A stretch of DNA of 64,000 nucleotides from Liolophura sinensis (Eukaryota; Mollusca; Polyplacophora; Chitonida; Chitonidae): assembly GCF_032854445.1 (NCBI RefSeq), contig NW_027018110.1, positions 1 through 64,000 of the forward strand, written 5' to 3'. Of the stretch, positions 37,201-51,183 are shown piece after piece. The translations under genes and the position numbers were made by a program. Below the pieces are notes generated by a model that had not been told where the DNA came from, did not search any database, and worked only from the letters and a program-made list of their open reading frames with translations. Within the stretch, counting starts at the first letter, position 1. Each line of letters opens with the position of its first letter.

Positions 37201-39635
37201 CTCAATGTCTTTATCTGCGTGTAGAAAAACCACACCATTCGTACATAAAAAGCACAATGTACTAGATACAGTCTGCTGTAAAAAGTACAACTGATCACTG
37301 AACCACATCTATAAGGTTCTAAAAGATGCGGAATTGGCCCAGGCATCGGCAGCTGTTTAAAAAATTGCAAATTTCCCTGGTTTCCATGGAGTAAGAGCCG
37401 TTGCTGGGCACGTGACTATGACATCAATGATCATTCAATTGTCGCTACAGCCAAAAGTATTGGTCGGAGAGCAACGCGGTTTGCACCATTCGATTTCTCG
37501 TCACAAAATACGTCGGATTAGCCTCTTACCAGCAGCACTGGAACAGTTTTTCCACTTTTGCATTTTTGCCTGGTCTTTTTGTTAATTGAAATCGGATACA
37601 CTGTACTATGCACAATCGCGACTGGTCGTTACTATATTCAACTTTTAACTATACGTTATGTGCCCTTCGGTAGCCCAGAAGACGTCAAATCTTTGGGCTA
37701 AGCCCATTTAACTCACCCAGCAATTGTCTTACTTTTAAGTCCAAGACAATCTCAATGTCTTTATCTACGTGTAGAAAAACCACACCATTCGTACATAAAA
37801 AACACAATTTACTAGATACAGTCTGCTGTAAAAAGTACAACTGATCACTGAACCACATCTATAAGGTTCTAATAGATGCGGAATTGGGCCAGGCATCGGC
37901 AGCTGTTTAAAAAATTGCAAATTTCCCTGGTTTCCATGGAGTAAGAGCCGTTGCTGGGCACGTGACTATGACATCAATGATCATTCAATTGTCGCTACAG
38001 CCAAAAGTATTGGTCGGAGAGCAACGCGGTTTGCACCATTCGATTTCTCGTCACAAAATACGTCGGATTAGTCTCTTACGAGCAGCACTGGAACAGTTTT
38101 TCCACTTTTGCATTTTTGCCTGGTCTTTTTGTTAATGGAAATCGGCTACACTGTACTATGTACAATCGCGACTGGTCATTATTATATTCAACTTTTGACT
38201 ATAAGTTATGTGCCCTTCTGTAGCCCAGAAGACGTCAAATCTTTGGGCTAAGCCCATTTAACTCACCCAGCAATTGTCTTACTTCTAAGTCCAAGACAAT
38301 CTCAATGTCTTTATCTACGTGTAGAAAAACCACACCATTCGTACATAAAAAACACAATGTACTAGATACAGTCTGCTGTAAAAAGTACAACTGATCACTG
38401 AACCACATCAATAAGGTTCTAATAGATGCGGAATTGGGCCAGGCATCGGCAGCTGTTAAAAAATTGCATATTTCCCTGGTTTCCATGGAGTAAGAGCCGT
38501 TGCTGGGCACGTGATTATGACATCAATGATCATTCAATTGTCGCTACAGCCAAAAGTATTGGTCGGAGAGCAACGCGGTTTGCACCATTCGATTTCTCGT
38601 CACAAAATACGTCGGATTAGCCTTTTACGAGCAGCACTGGAACAGTTTTTCCACTTTTGCATTTTTGCCTGGGCTTTTTGTTAATGGAAATCGGCTACAC
38701 TGTACTATGTACAATCGCGACTGGTCATTATTATATTCAACTTTTGACTATAAGTTATGTGCCCTTCTGTAGCCCAGAAGACGTCAAATCTTTGGGCTAA
38801 GCCCATTTAACTCACCCAGCAATTGTCTTACTTTTAAGTCCAAGACAATCTCAATGTCTTTATCTACGTGTAGAAAAACCACACCATTTGTACATAAAAA
38901 ACACAAGGTACTAGATACAGTCTGCTGTAAAAAGTACAACTGATCACTGACCCACATCAATAAGGTTCTAAAAGATGCGGAATTGGCCCAGGCATCGGCA
39001 GCTGTTTAAAAAATTGCAAATTTCCCTGGTTTCCATGGAGTAAGAGCCGTTGCTGGGCACGTGACTATGACATCAATGATCATTCAATTGTGGCTACAGC
39101 CAAAAGTATTGGTCGGAGAGCAACGCGGTTTGCACCATTCGATTTCTCGTCACAAAATACGTCGGATTAGCCTCTTACCAGCAGCACTGGAACAGTTTTT
39201 CCACTTTTGCATTTTTGCCTGGTCTTTTTGTTAATTGAAATCGGATACACTGTACTATGCACAATCGCGACTGGTCGTTACTATATTCAACTTTTAACTA
39301 TACGTTATGTGCCCTTCGGTAGCCCAGAAGACGTCAAATCTTTGGGCTAAGCCCATTTAACTCATCCAGCAATTGTCTTACTTTTAAGTCCAAGACAATC
39401 TCAATGTCTTTATCTGCGTGTAGAAAAACCACACCATTCGTACATAAAAAGCACAAGGTACTAGATACAGTCTGCTGTAAAAAGTACAACTGATCACTGA
39501 CCCACATCAATAAGGTTCTAAAAGATGCGGAATTGGCCCAGGCATCGGCAGCTGTTTAAAAAATTGCAAATTTCCCTGGTTTCCATGGAGTAAGAGCCGT
39601 TGCTGGGCACGTGACTATGACATCAATGATCATTC
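34137..39635. repeat. Ten-monomer marker-headed block (m63-m72)
   Basis: The marker unit (34137, CGGACTAGTC plus GGATATATTC) is followed by units of types TATCTGCGTG/AAGCAC (34687), AATTTAC (35237), haplotype II with GTGATTATG (35787), haplotype III TTACGAGCAG (36337), TATCTGCGTG (36887), AATTTAC (37437), haplotype III with GCATAT end (37987), CTGGGCTTTT (38536) and GACCCACATC (39086). Units at 35787-37986 repeat 30838-33036 at a spacing of 4949 bp. The TATCTGCGTG-AATTTAC pair occurs twice inside this block. Confidence 0.8.
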
Positions 39636-42600
39636 AATTGTCGCTACAGCCAAAAGTATTGGTCGGAGAGCAACGCGGTTTGCACCATTCGATTTCTCGT
39701 CACAAAATACGTCGGACTAGTCTCTTACCAGCAGCACTGGAACAGTTTTTCCACTTTTGCATTTTTGCCTGGTTTTTTTGTTAATTGAAATCGGATATAT
39801 TCTACTATGTACAATCGCGACTGGTCATTACTATATTCAACTTTTGACTATAAGTTATGTGCCCTTCTGTAGCCCAGAAGACGTCAAATCTTTGGGCTAA
39901 GCCCATTTAACTCACCCAGCAATTGTCTTACTTCTAAGTCCAAGACAATCTCAATGTCTTTATCTACGTGTAGAAAAACCACACCATTTGTACATAAAAA
40001 ACACAAGGTACTAGATACAGTCTGCTGTAAAAAGTACAACTGATCACTGAACCACATCAATAAGGTTCTAAAAGATGCGGAATTGGCCCAGGCATCGGCA
40101 GCTGTTTAAAAAATTGCAAATTTCCCTGGTTTCCATGGAGTAAGAGCCGTTGCTGGGCACGTGACTATGACATCAATGATCATTCAATTGTCGCTACAGC
40201 CAAAAGTATTGGTCGGAGAGCAACGCGGTTTGCACCATTCGATTTCACGTGACAAAATACGTCGGATTAGCCTCTTACCAGCAGCACTGGAACAGTTTTT
40301 CCACTTTTGCATTTTTGCCTGGTCTTTTTGTTAATGGAAATCGGCTACATTCTACTATGTACAATCGCGACTGGTCATTACTATATTCAACTTTTGACTA
40401 TAAGTTATGTGCCCTTCTGTAGCCCAGAAGACGTCAAATCTTTGGGCTAAGCCCATTTAACTCACCCAGCAATTGTCTTACTTCTAAGTCCAAGACAATC
40501 TCAATGTCTTTATCTACGTGTAGAAAAACCACACCATTCGTACATAAAAAACACAATGTACTAGATACAGTCTGCTGTAAAAAGTACAACTGATCACTGA
40601 ACCACATCAATAAGGTTCTAATAGATGCGGAATTGGGCCAGGCATCGGCAGCTGTTAAAAAATTGCATATTTCCCTGGTTTCCATGGAGTAAGAGCCGTT
40701 GCTGGGCACGTGATTATGACATCAATGATCATTCAATTGTCGCTACAGCCAAAAGTATTGGTCGGAGAGCAACGCGGTTTGCACCATTCGATTTCTCGTC
40801 ACAAAATACGTCGGATTAGCCTTTTATGAGCAGCACTGGAACAGTTTTTCCACTTTTGCATTTTTGCCTGGGCTTTTTGTTAATGGAAATCGGCTACACT
40901 GTACTATGTACAATCGCGACTGGTCATTATTATATTCAACTTTTGACTATAAGTTATGTGCCCTTCTGTAGCCCAGAAGACGTCAAATCTTTGGGCTAAG
41001 CCCATTTAACTCACCCAGCAATTGTCTTACTTTTAAGTCCAAGACAATCTCAATGTCTTTATCTACGTGTAGAAAAACCACACCATTTGTACATAAAAAA
41101 CACAAGGTACTAGATACAGTCTGCTGTAAAAAGTACAACTGATCACTGACCCACATCAATAAGGTTCTAAAAGATGCGGAATTGGCCCAGGCATCGGCAG
41201 CTGTTTAAAAAATTGCAAATTTCCCTGGTTTCCATGGAGTAAGAGCCGTTGCTGGGCACGTGACTATGACATCAATGATCATTCAATTGTGGCTACAGCC
41301 AAAAGTATTGGTCGGAGAGCAACGCGGTTTGCACCATTCGATTTCTCGTCACAAAATACGTCGGATTAGCCTCTTACCAGCAGCACTGGAACAGTTTTTC
41401 CACTTTTGCATTTTTGCCTGGTCTTTTTGTTAATTGAAATCGGATACACTGTACTATGCACAATCGCGACTGGTCGTTACTATATTCAACTTTTAACTAT
41501 ACGTTATGTGCCCTTCGGTAGCCCAGAAGACGTCAAATCTTTGGGCTAAGCCCATTTAACTCATCCAGCAATTGTCTTACTTTTAAGTCCAAGACAATCT
41601 CAATGTCTTTATCTGCGTGTAGAAAAACCACACCATTCGTACATAAAAAGCACAAGGTACTAGATACAGTCTGCTGTAAAAAGTACAACTGATCACTGAC
41701 CCACATCAATAAGGTTCTAAAAGATGCGGAATTGGCCCAGGCATCGGCAGCTGTTTAAAAAATTGCAAATTTCCCTGGTTTCCATGGAGTAAGAGCCGTT
41801 GCTGGGCACGTGACTATGACATCAATGATCATTCAATTGTCGCTACAGCCAAAAGTATTGGTCGGAGAGCAACGCGGTTTGCACCATTCGATTTCTCGTC
41901 ACAAAATACGTCGGATTAGCCTCTTACCAGCAGCACTGGAACAGTTTTTCCACTTTTGCATTTTTGCCTGGTCTTTTTGTTAATGGAAATCGGCTACACT
42001 GTACTATGCACAATCGCGACTGGTCGTTACAATATTCAACTTTTAACTATACGTTATGTGCCCTTCGGTAGCCCAGAAGACGTCAAATATTTGGGCTGAG
42101 CCCATTTAACTCATCCAGCAATTGTCTTACTTTTAAGTCCAAGACAATCTCAATGTCTTTATCTACGTGTAGAAAAACCACACCATTTGTACATAAAGAA
42201 CACAAGGTACTAGATACAGTCTGCTGTAAAAAGTACAACTGATTACTGAACCACATTAATAAGGTTCTAAAAGATGCGGAATTGGCCCAAACATCGGCAG
42301 CTGTTTAAAAAATTGCAAATTTCCCTGGTTTCCATGGAGTAAGAGCCGTTGCTGGGCACGTGACTATGACATCAATGATCATTCAATTGTCGCTACAGCC
42401 AAAAGTATTGGTCGGAGAGCAACGCGGTTTGCACCATTCGATTTCTCGTCACAAAATACGTCGGATTAGCCTCTTACCAGCAGCACTGGAACAGTTTTTC
42501 CACTTTTGCAATTTTGCCTGGTCTTTTTGTTAATTGAAATCGGATACACTGTACTATGCACAATCGCGACTGGTCGTTACTATATTCAACTTTTAACTAT

Positions 42601-42934
42601 ACGTTATGTGCCCTTCGGTAGCCCAGAAGACGTCAAATCTTTGGGCTAAGCCCATTTAACTCATCCAGCAATTGTCTTACTTTTAAGTCCAAGACAATCT
42701 CAATGTCTTTATCTACGTGTATAAAAACCACACCATTCGTACATAAAAAACAAAAGGTACTAGATACAGTCTGCTGTAAAAAGTACAACTGATCACTGAC
42801 CTACATCAGTAAGGTTCTAAAAGATGCGGAAATGGCCGAGGCATCGGCAGCTGTTTAAAAAATTGCAAATTTCCCTGGTTTCCATGGAGTAAGAGCCGTT
42901 GCTGGGCACGTGACTATGACATCAATGATCATTC
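39636..42934. repeat. Six-monomer marker-headed block (m73-m78)
   Basis: Units at 40186, 40735 and 41285 repeat those at 37987, 38536 and 39086 at 2199 bp spacing. The unit at 40186 is chimeric: it has TTAATGG...GGCTAC of haplotype III joined to ATTCTACTATG of haplotype II. The block ends with the dimer of 41835 (AAATATTTGGGCT, AAAGAACAC, GATTACTG) and 42385 (GTGTATAAAAACC, ACAAAAGG, GGAAATGGCCGAGG), which recurs later. Confidence 0.8.
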
Positions 42935-45683
42935 AATTGTCGCTACAGCCAAAAGTATTGGTCGGAGAGCAACGCGGTTTGCACCATTCGATTTCTCGTC
43001 ACAAAATACGTCGGATTAGCCTCTTACCAGCAGCACTGGAACAGTTTTTCCACTTTTGCATTTTTGCCTGATTTTTTTGTTAATTGAAATCGGATATATT
43101 CTACTATGTACAATCGCGACTGGTCATTACTATATTCAACTTTTGACTATAAGTTATGTGCTCTTCTGTAGCCCAGAAGACGTCAAATCTTTGGGCTAAG
43201 CCCATTTAACTCATCCAGCAATTGTCTTACTTCTAAGTCCAAGACAATCTCAATGTCTTTATCTGCGTGTAGAAAAACCACACCATTTGTACATAAAAAA
43301 CACAAGGTACTAGATACAGTCTGCTGTAAAAAGTACAACTGATCACTGAACCACATCAATAAGGTTCTAAAAGATGCGGAATTGGCCCAGGCATCGGCAG
43401 CTGTTTAAAAAATTGCAAATTTCCCTGGTTTCCATGGAGTAAGAGCCGTTGCTGGGCACGTGACTATGACATCAATGATCATTCAATTGTCGCTACAGCC
43501 AAAAGTATTGGTCGGAGAGCAACGCGGTTTGCACCATTCGATTTCTCGTCACAAAATACGTCGGATTAGCCTCTTACCAGCAGCACTGGAACAGTTTTTC
43601 CACTTTTGCATTTTTGCCTGGTCTTTTTGTTAATTGAAATCGGATACATTCTACTATGTACAATCGCGACTGGTCATTACTATATTCAACTTTTGACTAT
43701 AAGTTATGTGCCCTTCTGTAGCCCAGAAGACGTCAAATCTTTGGGCTAAGCCCATTTAACTCACCCAGCAATTGTCTTACTTCTAAGTCCAAGACAATCT
43801 CAATGTCTTTATCTACGTGTAGAAAAACCACACCATTTGTACATAAAAAACACAAGGTACTAGATACAGTCTGCTGTAAAAAGTACAACTGATCACTGAA
43901 CCACATCAATAAGGTTCTAAAAGATGCGGAATTGGCCCAGGCATCGGCAGCTGTTTAAAAAATTGCAAATTTCCCTGGTTTCCATGGAGTAAGAGCCGTT
44001 GCTGGGCACGTGATTATGACATCAATGATCATTCAATTGTCGCTACAGCCAAAAGTATTGGTCGGAGAGCAACGCGGTTTGCACCATTCGATTTCTCGTC
44101 ACAAAATACGTCGGATTAGTCTCTTACGAGCAGCACTGGAACAGTTTTTCCACTTTTGCATTTTTGCCTGGTCTTTTTGTTAATGGAAATCGGCTACACT
44201 GTACTATGTACAATCGCGACTGGTCATTATTATATTCAACTTTTGACTATAAGTTATGTGCCCTTCTGTAGCCCAGAAGACGTCAAATCTTTGGGCTAAG
44301 CCCATTTAACTCACCCAGCAATTGTCTTACTTCTAAGTCCAAGACAATCTCAATGTCTTTATCTACGTGTAGAAATACCACACCATTCGTACATAAAAAA
44401 CACAATGTACTAGATACAGTCTGCTGTAAAAAGTACAACTGATCACTGAACCACATCAATAAGGTTCTAATAGATGCGGAATTGGGCCAGGCATCGGCAG
44501 CTGTTAAAAAATTGCATATTTCCCTGGTTTCCATGGAGTAAGAGCCGTTGCTGGGCACGTGACTATGACATCAATGATCATTCAATTGTGGCTACAGCCA
44601 AAAGTATTGGTCTGAGAGCAACGCGGTTTGCACCATTCGATTTCTCGTGACAAAATACGTCGGTTTAGCCTCTTACCAGCAGCACTGGAACAGTTTTTCC
44701 ACTTTTGCAATTTTGCCTGGTCTTTTTGTTAATGGAAATCGGCTACACTGTACTATGTACAATCGCCACTGGTCATTATTATATTCAACTTTTGACTATA
44801 AGTTATGTGCCCTTCTGTAGCCCAGAAGACGTCAAATCTTTGGGCTAATCCCATTAAACTCACCCAGCAATTGTCTTACTTCTAAGTCCAAGACAATCTC
44901 AATGTCTTTATCTACGTGTAGAAAAACCACACCATTTGTACATAAAAAACACAAGGTACTAGATACAGTCTGCTGTAAAAAGTACAACTGATCACTGAAC
45001 CACATCAATAAGGTTCTAAAAGATGCGGAATTGGCCCAGGCATCGGCAGCTGTTTAAAAAATTGCAAATTTCCCTGGTTTCCATGGAGTAAGAGCCGTTG
45101 CTGGGCACGTGACTATGACATCAATGATCATTCAATTGTCGCTACAGCCAAAAGTATTGGTCGGAGAGCAACGCGGTTTGCACCATTCGATTTCTCGTCA
45201 CAAAATACGTCGGATTAGCCTCTTACCAGCAGCACTGGAACAGTTTTTCCACTTTTGCATTTTTGCCTGGTCTTTTTGTTAATTGAAATCGGATACACTG
45301 TACTATGCACAATCGCGACTGGTCGTTACTATATTCAACTTTTAACTATACGTTATGTGCCCTTCGGTAGCCCAGAAGACGTCAAATCTTTGGGCTAAGC
45401 CCATTTAACTCATCCAGCAATTGTCTTACTTTTAAGTCCAAGACAATCTCAATGTCTTTATCTACGTGTAGAAAAACCACACCATTTGTACATAAAAAAC
45501 ACAAGGTACTAGATACAGTCTGCTGTAAAAAGTACAACTGATCACTGACCCACATCAATAAGGTTCTAAAAGATGCGGAATTGGCCCAGGCATCGGCAGC
45601 TGTTTAAAAAATTGCAAATTTCCCTGGTTTCCATGGAGTAAGAGCCGTTGCTGGGCACGTGACTATGACATCAATGATCATTC
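42935..45683. repeat. Five-monomer marker-headed block (m79-m83)
   Basis: The marker unit has GATTTTTTTG and GTGCTCTTCTG. It is followed by haplotype II with GTGATTATG (43485), haplotype III with TTACGAGCAG and GCATAT end (44035), a unit with GGTCTGAGAGC and CGGTTTAGCC (44584) and a GACCCACATC unit (45134). The GGTCTGAGAGC/CGGTTTAGCC type recurs at 50084, ten units on (5500 bp). Confidence 0.75.
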
Positions 45684-48600
45684 AATTGTCGCTACAGCCA
45701 AAAGTATTGGTCGGAGAGCAACGCGGTTTGCACCATTCGATTTCTCGTCACAAAATACGTCGGACTAGTCTCTTACCAGCAGCACTGGAACAGTTTTTCC
45801 ACTTTTGCATTTTTGCCTGGTTTTTTTGTTAATTGAAATCGGATATATTCTACTATGTACAATCGCGACTGGTCATTACTATATTCAACTTTTGACTATA
45901 AGTTATGTGCCCTTCTGTAGCCCAGAAGACGTCAAATCTTTGGGCTAAGCCCATTTAACTCACCCAGCAATTGTCTTACTTCTAAGTCCAAGACAATCTC
46001 AATGTCTTTATCTACGTGTAGAAAAACCACACCATTTGTACATAAAAAACACAAGGTACTAGATACAGTCTGCTGTAAAAAGTACAACTGATCACTGAAC
46101 CACATCAATAAGGTTCTAAAAGATGCGGAATTGGCCCAGGCATCGGCAGCTGTTTAAAAAATTGCAAATTTCCCTGGTTTCCATGGAGTAAGAGCCGTTG
46201 CTGGGCACGTGACTATGACATCAATGATCATTCAATTGTCGCTACAGCCAAAAGTATTGGTCGGAGAGCAACGCGGTTTGCACCATTCGATTTCTCGTCA
46301 CAAAATACGTCGGATTAGCCTCTTACCAGCAGCACTGGAACAGTTTTTCCACTTTTGCATTTTTGCCTGGTCTTTTTGTTAATTGAAATCGGATACACTG
46401 TACTATGCACAATCGCGACTGGTCGTTACTATATTCAACTTTTAACTATACGTTATGTGCCCTTCGGTAGCCCAGAAGACGTCAAATCTTTGGGCTAAGC
46501 CCATTTAACTCATCCAGCAATTGTCTTACTTTTAAGTCCAAGACAATCTCAATGTCTTTATCTACGTGTAGAAAAACCACACCATTCGTACATAAAAAGC
46601 ACAATGTACTAGATACAGTCTGCTGTAAAAAGTACAACTGATCACTGAACCACATCTATAAGGTTCTAAAAGATGCGGAATTGGCCCAGGCATCGGCAGC
46701 TGTTTAAAAAATTGCAAATTTCCCTGGTTTCCATGGAGTAAGAGCCGTTGCTGGGCACGTGACTATGACATCAATGATCATTCAATTGTGGCTACAGCCA
46801 AAAGTATTGGTCGGAGAGCAACGCGGTTTGCACCATTCGATTTCTCGTCACAAAATACGTCGGATTAGCCTCTTACCAGCAGCACTGGAACAGTTTTTCC
46901 ACTTTTGCATTTTTGCCTGGTCTTTTTGTTAATTGAAATCGGATACACTGTACTATGCACAATCGCGACTGGTCGTTACTATATTCAACTTTTAACTATA
47001 CGTTATGTGCCCTTCTGTAGCCCAGAAGACGTCAAATCTTTGGGCTAAGCCCATTTAACTCACCCAGCAATTGTCTTACTTTTAAGTCCAAGACAATCTC
47101 AATGTCTTTATCTACGTGTAGAAAAACCACACCATTCGTACATAAAAAACACAATTTACTAGATACAGTCTGCTGTAAAAAGTACAACTGATCACTGAAC
47201 CACATCTATAAGGTTCTAATAGATGCGGAATTGGGCCAGGCATCGGCAGCTGTTTAAAAAATTGCAAATTTCCCTGGTTTCCATGGAGTAAGAGCCGTTG
47301 CTGGGCACGTGACTATGACATCAATGATCATTCAATTGTCGCTACAGCCAAAAGTATTGGTCGGAGAGCAACGCGGTTTGCACCATTCGATTTCTCGTCA
47401 CAAAATACGTCGGATTAGTCTCTTACCAGCAGCACTGGAACAGTTTTTTTAACTTTTGCATTTTTGCCTGGTCTTTTTGTTAATTGAAATCGGATACACT
47501 GTACTATGCACAATCGCGTCTGGTCGTTACAATATTCAACTTTTAACTATACGTTATGTGCCCTTCGGTAGCCCAGAAGACGTCAAATCTTTGGGCTAAG
47601 CCCATTTAACTCATCCAGCAATTGTCTTACTTTTAAGTCCAAGACAATCTCAATGTCTTTATCTACGTGTAGAAAAACCACACCATTTGTACATAAAGAA
47701 CACAAGGTACTAGATACAGTCTGCTGTAAAAAGTACAACTGATCACTGAACCACATCAATAAGGTTCTAAAAGATGCGGAATTGGCCCAGGCATCGGCAG
47801 CTGTTTAAAAAATTGCAAATTTCCCTGGTTTCCATGGAGTAAGAGCCGTTGCTGGGCACGTGACTATGACATCAATGATCATTCAATTGTCGCTACAGCC
47901 AAAAGTATTGGTCGGAGAGCAACGCGGTTTGCACCATTCGATTTCTCGTCACAAAATACGTCGGATTAGTCTCTTACCAGCAGCACTGGAACAGTTTTTT
48001 CACTTTTGCATTTTTGCCTGGTCTTTTTGTTAATTGAAATCGGATACACTGTACTATGCACAATCGCGTCTGGTCGTTACAATATTCAACTTTTAACTAT
48101 ACGTTATGTGCCCTTCGGTAGCCCAGAAGACGTCAAATCTTTGGGCTAAGCCCATTTAACTCATCCAGCAATTGTCTTACTTTTAAGTCCAAGACAATCT
48201 CAATGTCTTTATCTACGTGTAGAAAAACCACACCATTTGTACATAAAAAAACACAAGGTACTAGATACAGTCTGCTGTAAAAAGTACAACTGATCACTGA
48301 CCCACATCAATAAGGTTCTAAAAGATGCGGAATTGGCCCAGGCATCGGCAGCTGTTTAAAAAATTGCAAATTTCCCTGGTTTCCATGGAGTAAGAGCCGT
48401 TGCTGGGCACGTGACTATGACATCAATGATCATTCAATTGTCGCTGCAGCCAAAAGTCTTGGTCGGAGATCAACGCGGTTTGCACTATTCGATTTCTCGT
48501 CACAAAATACGTCGGATTAGCCTCTTACCAGCAGCACTGGAACAGTTTTTCCACTTTTGCATTTTTGTTTGGTCTTTTTGTTAATTGAAATCGGATACAC

Positions 48601-51183
48601 TGTACTATGCACAATCGCGACTGGTCATTACTATATTCAACTTTTGACTATAAGTTATGTGCCCTTCTGTAGTCCAGAAGACGTCAAATCTTTGGGCTAA
48701 ACCCATTAAACTCACCCAGCAATTGTCTTACTTCTAAGTCCAAGACAATCTCAATGTCTTTATCTACGTGTAGAAAAACCACACCATTCGTACATAAAAA
48801 ACACAATGTACTAGATACAGTCTGCTGTAAAAAGTACAACTGATCACTGAACCACATCTATAAGGTTCTAATAGATGCGGAATTGGGCCAGGCATCGGCA
48901 GCTGTTAAAAAATTGCATATTTCCCTGGTTTCCATGGAGTAAGAGTCGTTGCTGGGCACGTGACTATGACATCAATGATCATTCAATTGTGGCTACAGCC
49001 AAAAGTATTGGTCGGAGAGCAACGCGGTTTGCACCATTCGATTTCTCGTCACAAAATACGTCGGATTAGCCTCTTACCAGTAGCACTGGAACAGTTTTTC
49101 CACTTTTGCATTTTTGCCTGGTCTTTTTGTTAATGGAAATCGGATACACTGTACTATGTACAATCGCGACTGGTCTTTATTATATTCAACTTTTGACTAT
49201 AAGTTATGTGCCCTTCGGTAGCCCAGAAGACGTCAAATCTTTGGGCTAAACCTATTAAACTCACCCAGCAATTGTCTTACTTCTAAGTCCAAGACAATCT
49301 CAATGTCTTTATCTACGTGTAAAAAAACCACACCATTTGTACATAAAAAACACAAGGTACTAGATACAGTCTGCTGTAAAAAGTACAACTGATCACTGAC
49401 CCACATCAATAAGGTTCTGAAAGATGCGGAATTGGCCCAGGCATCGGCAGCTGTTTAAAAAATTGCAAATTTCCCTGGTTTCCATGGAGTAAGAGCCGTT
49501 GCTGGGCACGTGACTATGACATCAATGATCATTCAATTGTGGCTACAGCCAAAAGTATTGGTCGAAGAGCAACGCGGTTTGCACCATTCGATTTCTCGTC
49601 ACAAAATACGTCGGATTAGCCTCTTACCAGCAGCACTGGAACAGTTTTTCCACTTTTGCATTTTTGCCTGGTCTTTTTGTTAATTGAAATCGGATACACT
49701 GTACTATGCACAATCGCGACTGGTCGTTACTATATTCAACTTTTAACTATACGTTATGTGCCCTTCGGTAGCCCAGAAGACGTCAAATCTTTGGGCTAAG
49801 CCCATTTAACTCATCCAGCAATTGTCTTACTTTTAAGTCCAAGACAATCTCAATGTCTTTATCTACGTGTAGAAAAACCACACCATTCGTACATAAAAAA
49901 CACAATGTACTAGATACAGTCTGCTGTAAAAAGTACAACTGATCACTGAACCACATCAATAAGGTTCTAATAGATGCGGAATTGGGCCAGGCATCGGCAG
50001 CTGTTAAAAAATTGCATATTTCCCTGGTTTCCATGGAGTAAGAGCCGTTGCTGGGCACGTGACTATGACATCAATGATCATTCAATTGTGGCTACAGCCG
50101 AAAGTATTGGTCTGAGAGCAACGCGGTTTGCACCATTCGATTTCTCGTGACAAAATACGTCGGTTTAGCCTCTTACCAGTAGCACTGGAACAGTTTTTCC
50201 ACTTTTGCAATTTTGCCTGGTCTTTTTGTTAATGGAAATCGGCTACACTGTACTATGTACAATCGCGACTGGTAATTATTATATTCAACTTTTGACTATC
50301 AGTTATGTGCCCTTCGGTAGCCCAGAAGACGTCAAATCTTTGGGCTAAACCCATTAAACTCACCCAGCAATTGTCTTACTTCTAAGTCCAAGACAATCTC
50401 AATGTCTTTATCTACGTGTAGAAAAACCACACCATTTGTACATAAAAAACACAAGGTACTAGATACAGTCTGCTGTAAAAAGTACAACTGATCACTGACC
50501 TACATCAGTAAGGTTCTAAAAGATGCGGAAATGCCGAGGCATCGGCAGCTGTTTAAAAAATTGCAAATTTCCCTGGTTTCCATGGAGTAAGAGCCGTTGC
50601 TGGGCACGTGACTATGACATCAATGATCATTCAATTGTCGCTACAGCCAAAAGTATTGGTCGGAGAGCAACGCGGTTTGCACCATTCGATTTCTCGTCAC
50701 AAAATACGTCGGATTAGCCTCTTACCAGCAGCACTGGAACAGTTTTTTCCACTTTTGCATTTTTGCCTGGTCTTTTTGTTAATTGAAATCGGATACACTG
50801 TACTATGCACAATCGCGACTGGTCGTTACTATATTCAACTTTTAACTATACGTTATGTGCCCTTCGGTAGCCCAGAAGACGTCAAATCTTTGGGCTAAGC
50901 CCATTTAACTCATCCAGCAATTGTCTTACTTTTAAGTCCAAGACAATCTCAATGTCTTTATCTACGTGTAGAAAAACCACACCATTTGTACATAAAAAAC
51001 ACAAGGTACTAGATACAGTCTGCTGTAAAAAGTACAACTGATCACTGACCCACATCAATAAGGTTCTAAAAGATGCGGAATTGGTCCAGGCATCGGCAGC
51101 TGTTTAAAAAATTGCAAATTTCCCTGGTTTCCATGGAGTAAGAGCCGTTGCTGGGCACGTGACTATGACATCAATGATCATTC
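45684..51183. repeat. Ten-monomer marker-headed block (m84-m93)
   Basis: After the marker unit come the AAGCAC/AATTTAC pair (46234, 46784), two near-identical units with CGCGTCTGGTCGTTACAAT (47334, 47885), a divergent unit (48436), a haplotype III unit (48985), a GTCGAAGAGC unit with GCATAT end (49535), the GGTCTGAGAGC unit (50084) and a haplotype I GACCCACATC unit (50633). The CGCGTCTGG type reappears once more at 59434. Confidence 0.75.
48436..48984. repeat. Most divergent monomer in the window (m89)
   Basis: It carries at least six changes rarely or never seen elsewhere, several inside the otherwise invariant core: CGCTGCAGCC, AAGTCTTGG, GGAGATCAACG, GCACTATTCG, TTTTTGTTTGG and TGTAGTCCAG. 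Its middle mixes haplotype I (CACTGTACTATGCAC) with haplotype II (GGTCATTACTAT, TATAAG), and its tail has CTAAACCCATTAAAC. It may be an older or less homogenised copy. Confidence 0.7.
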
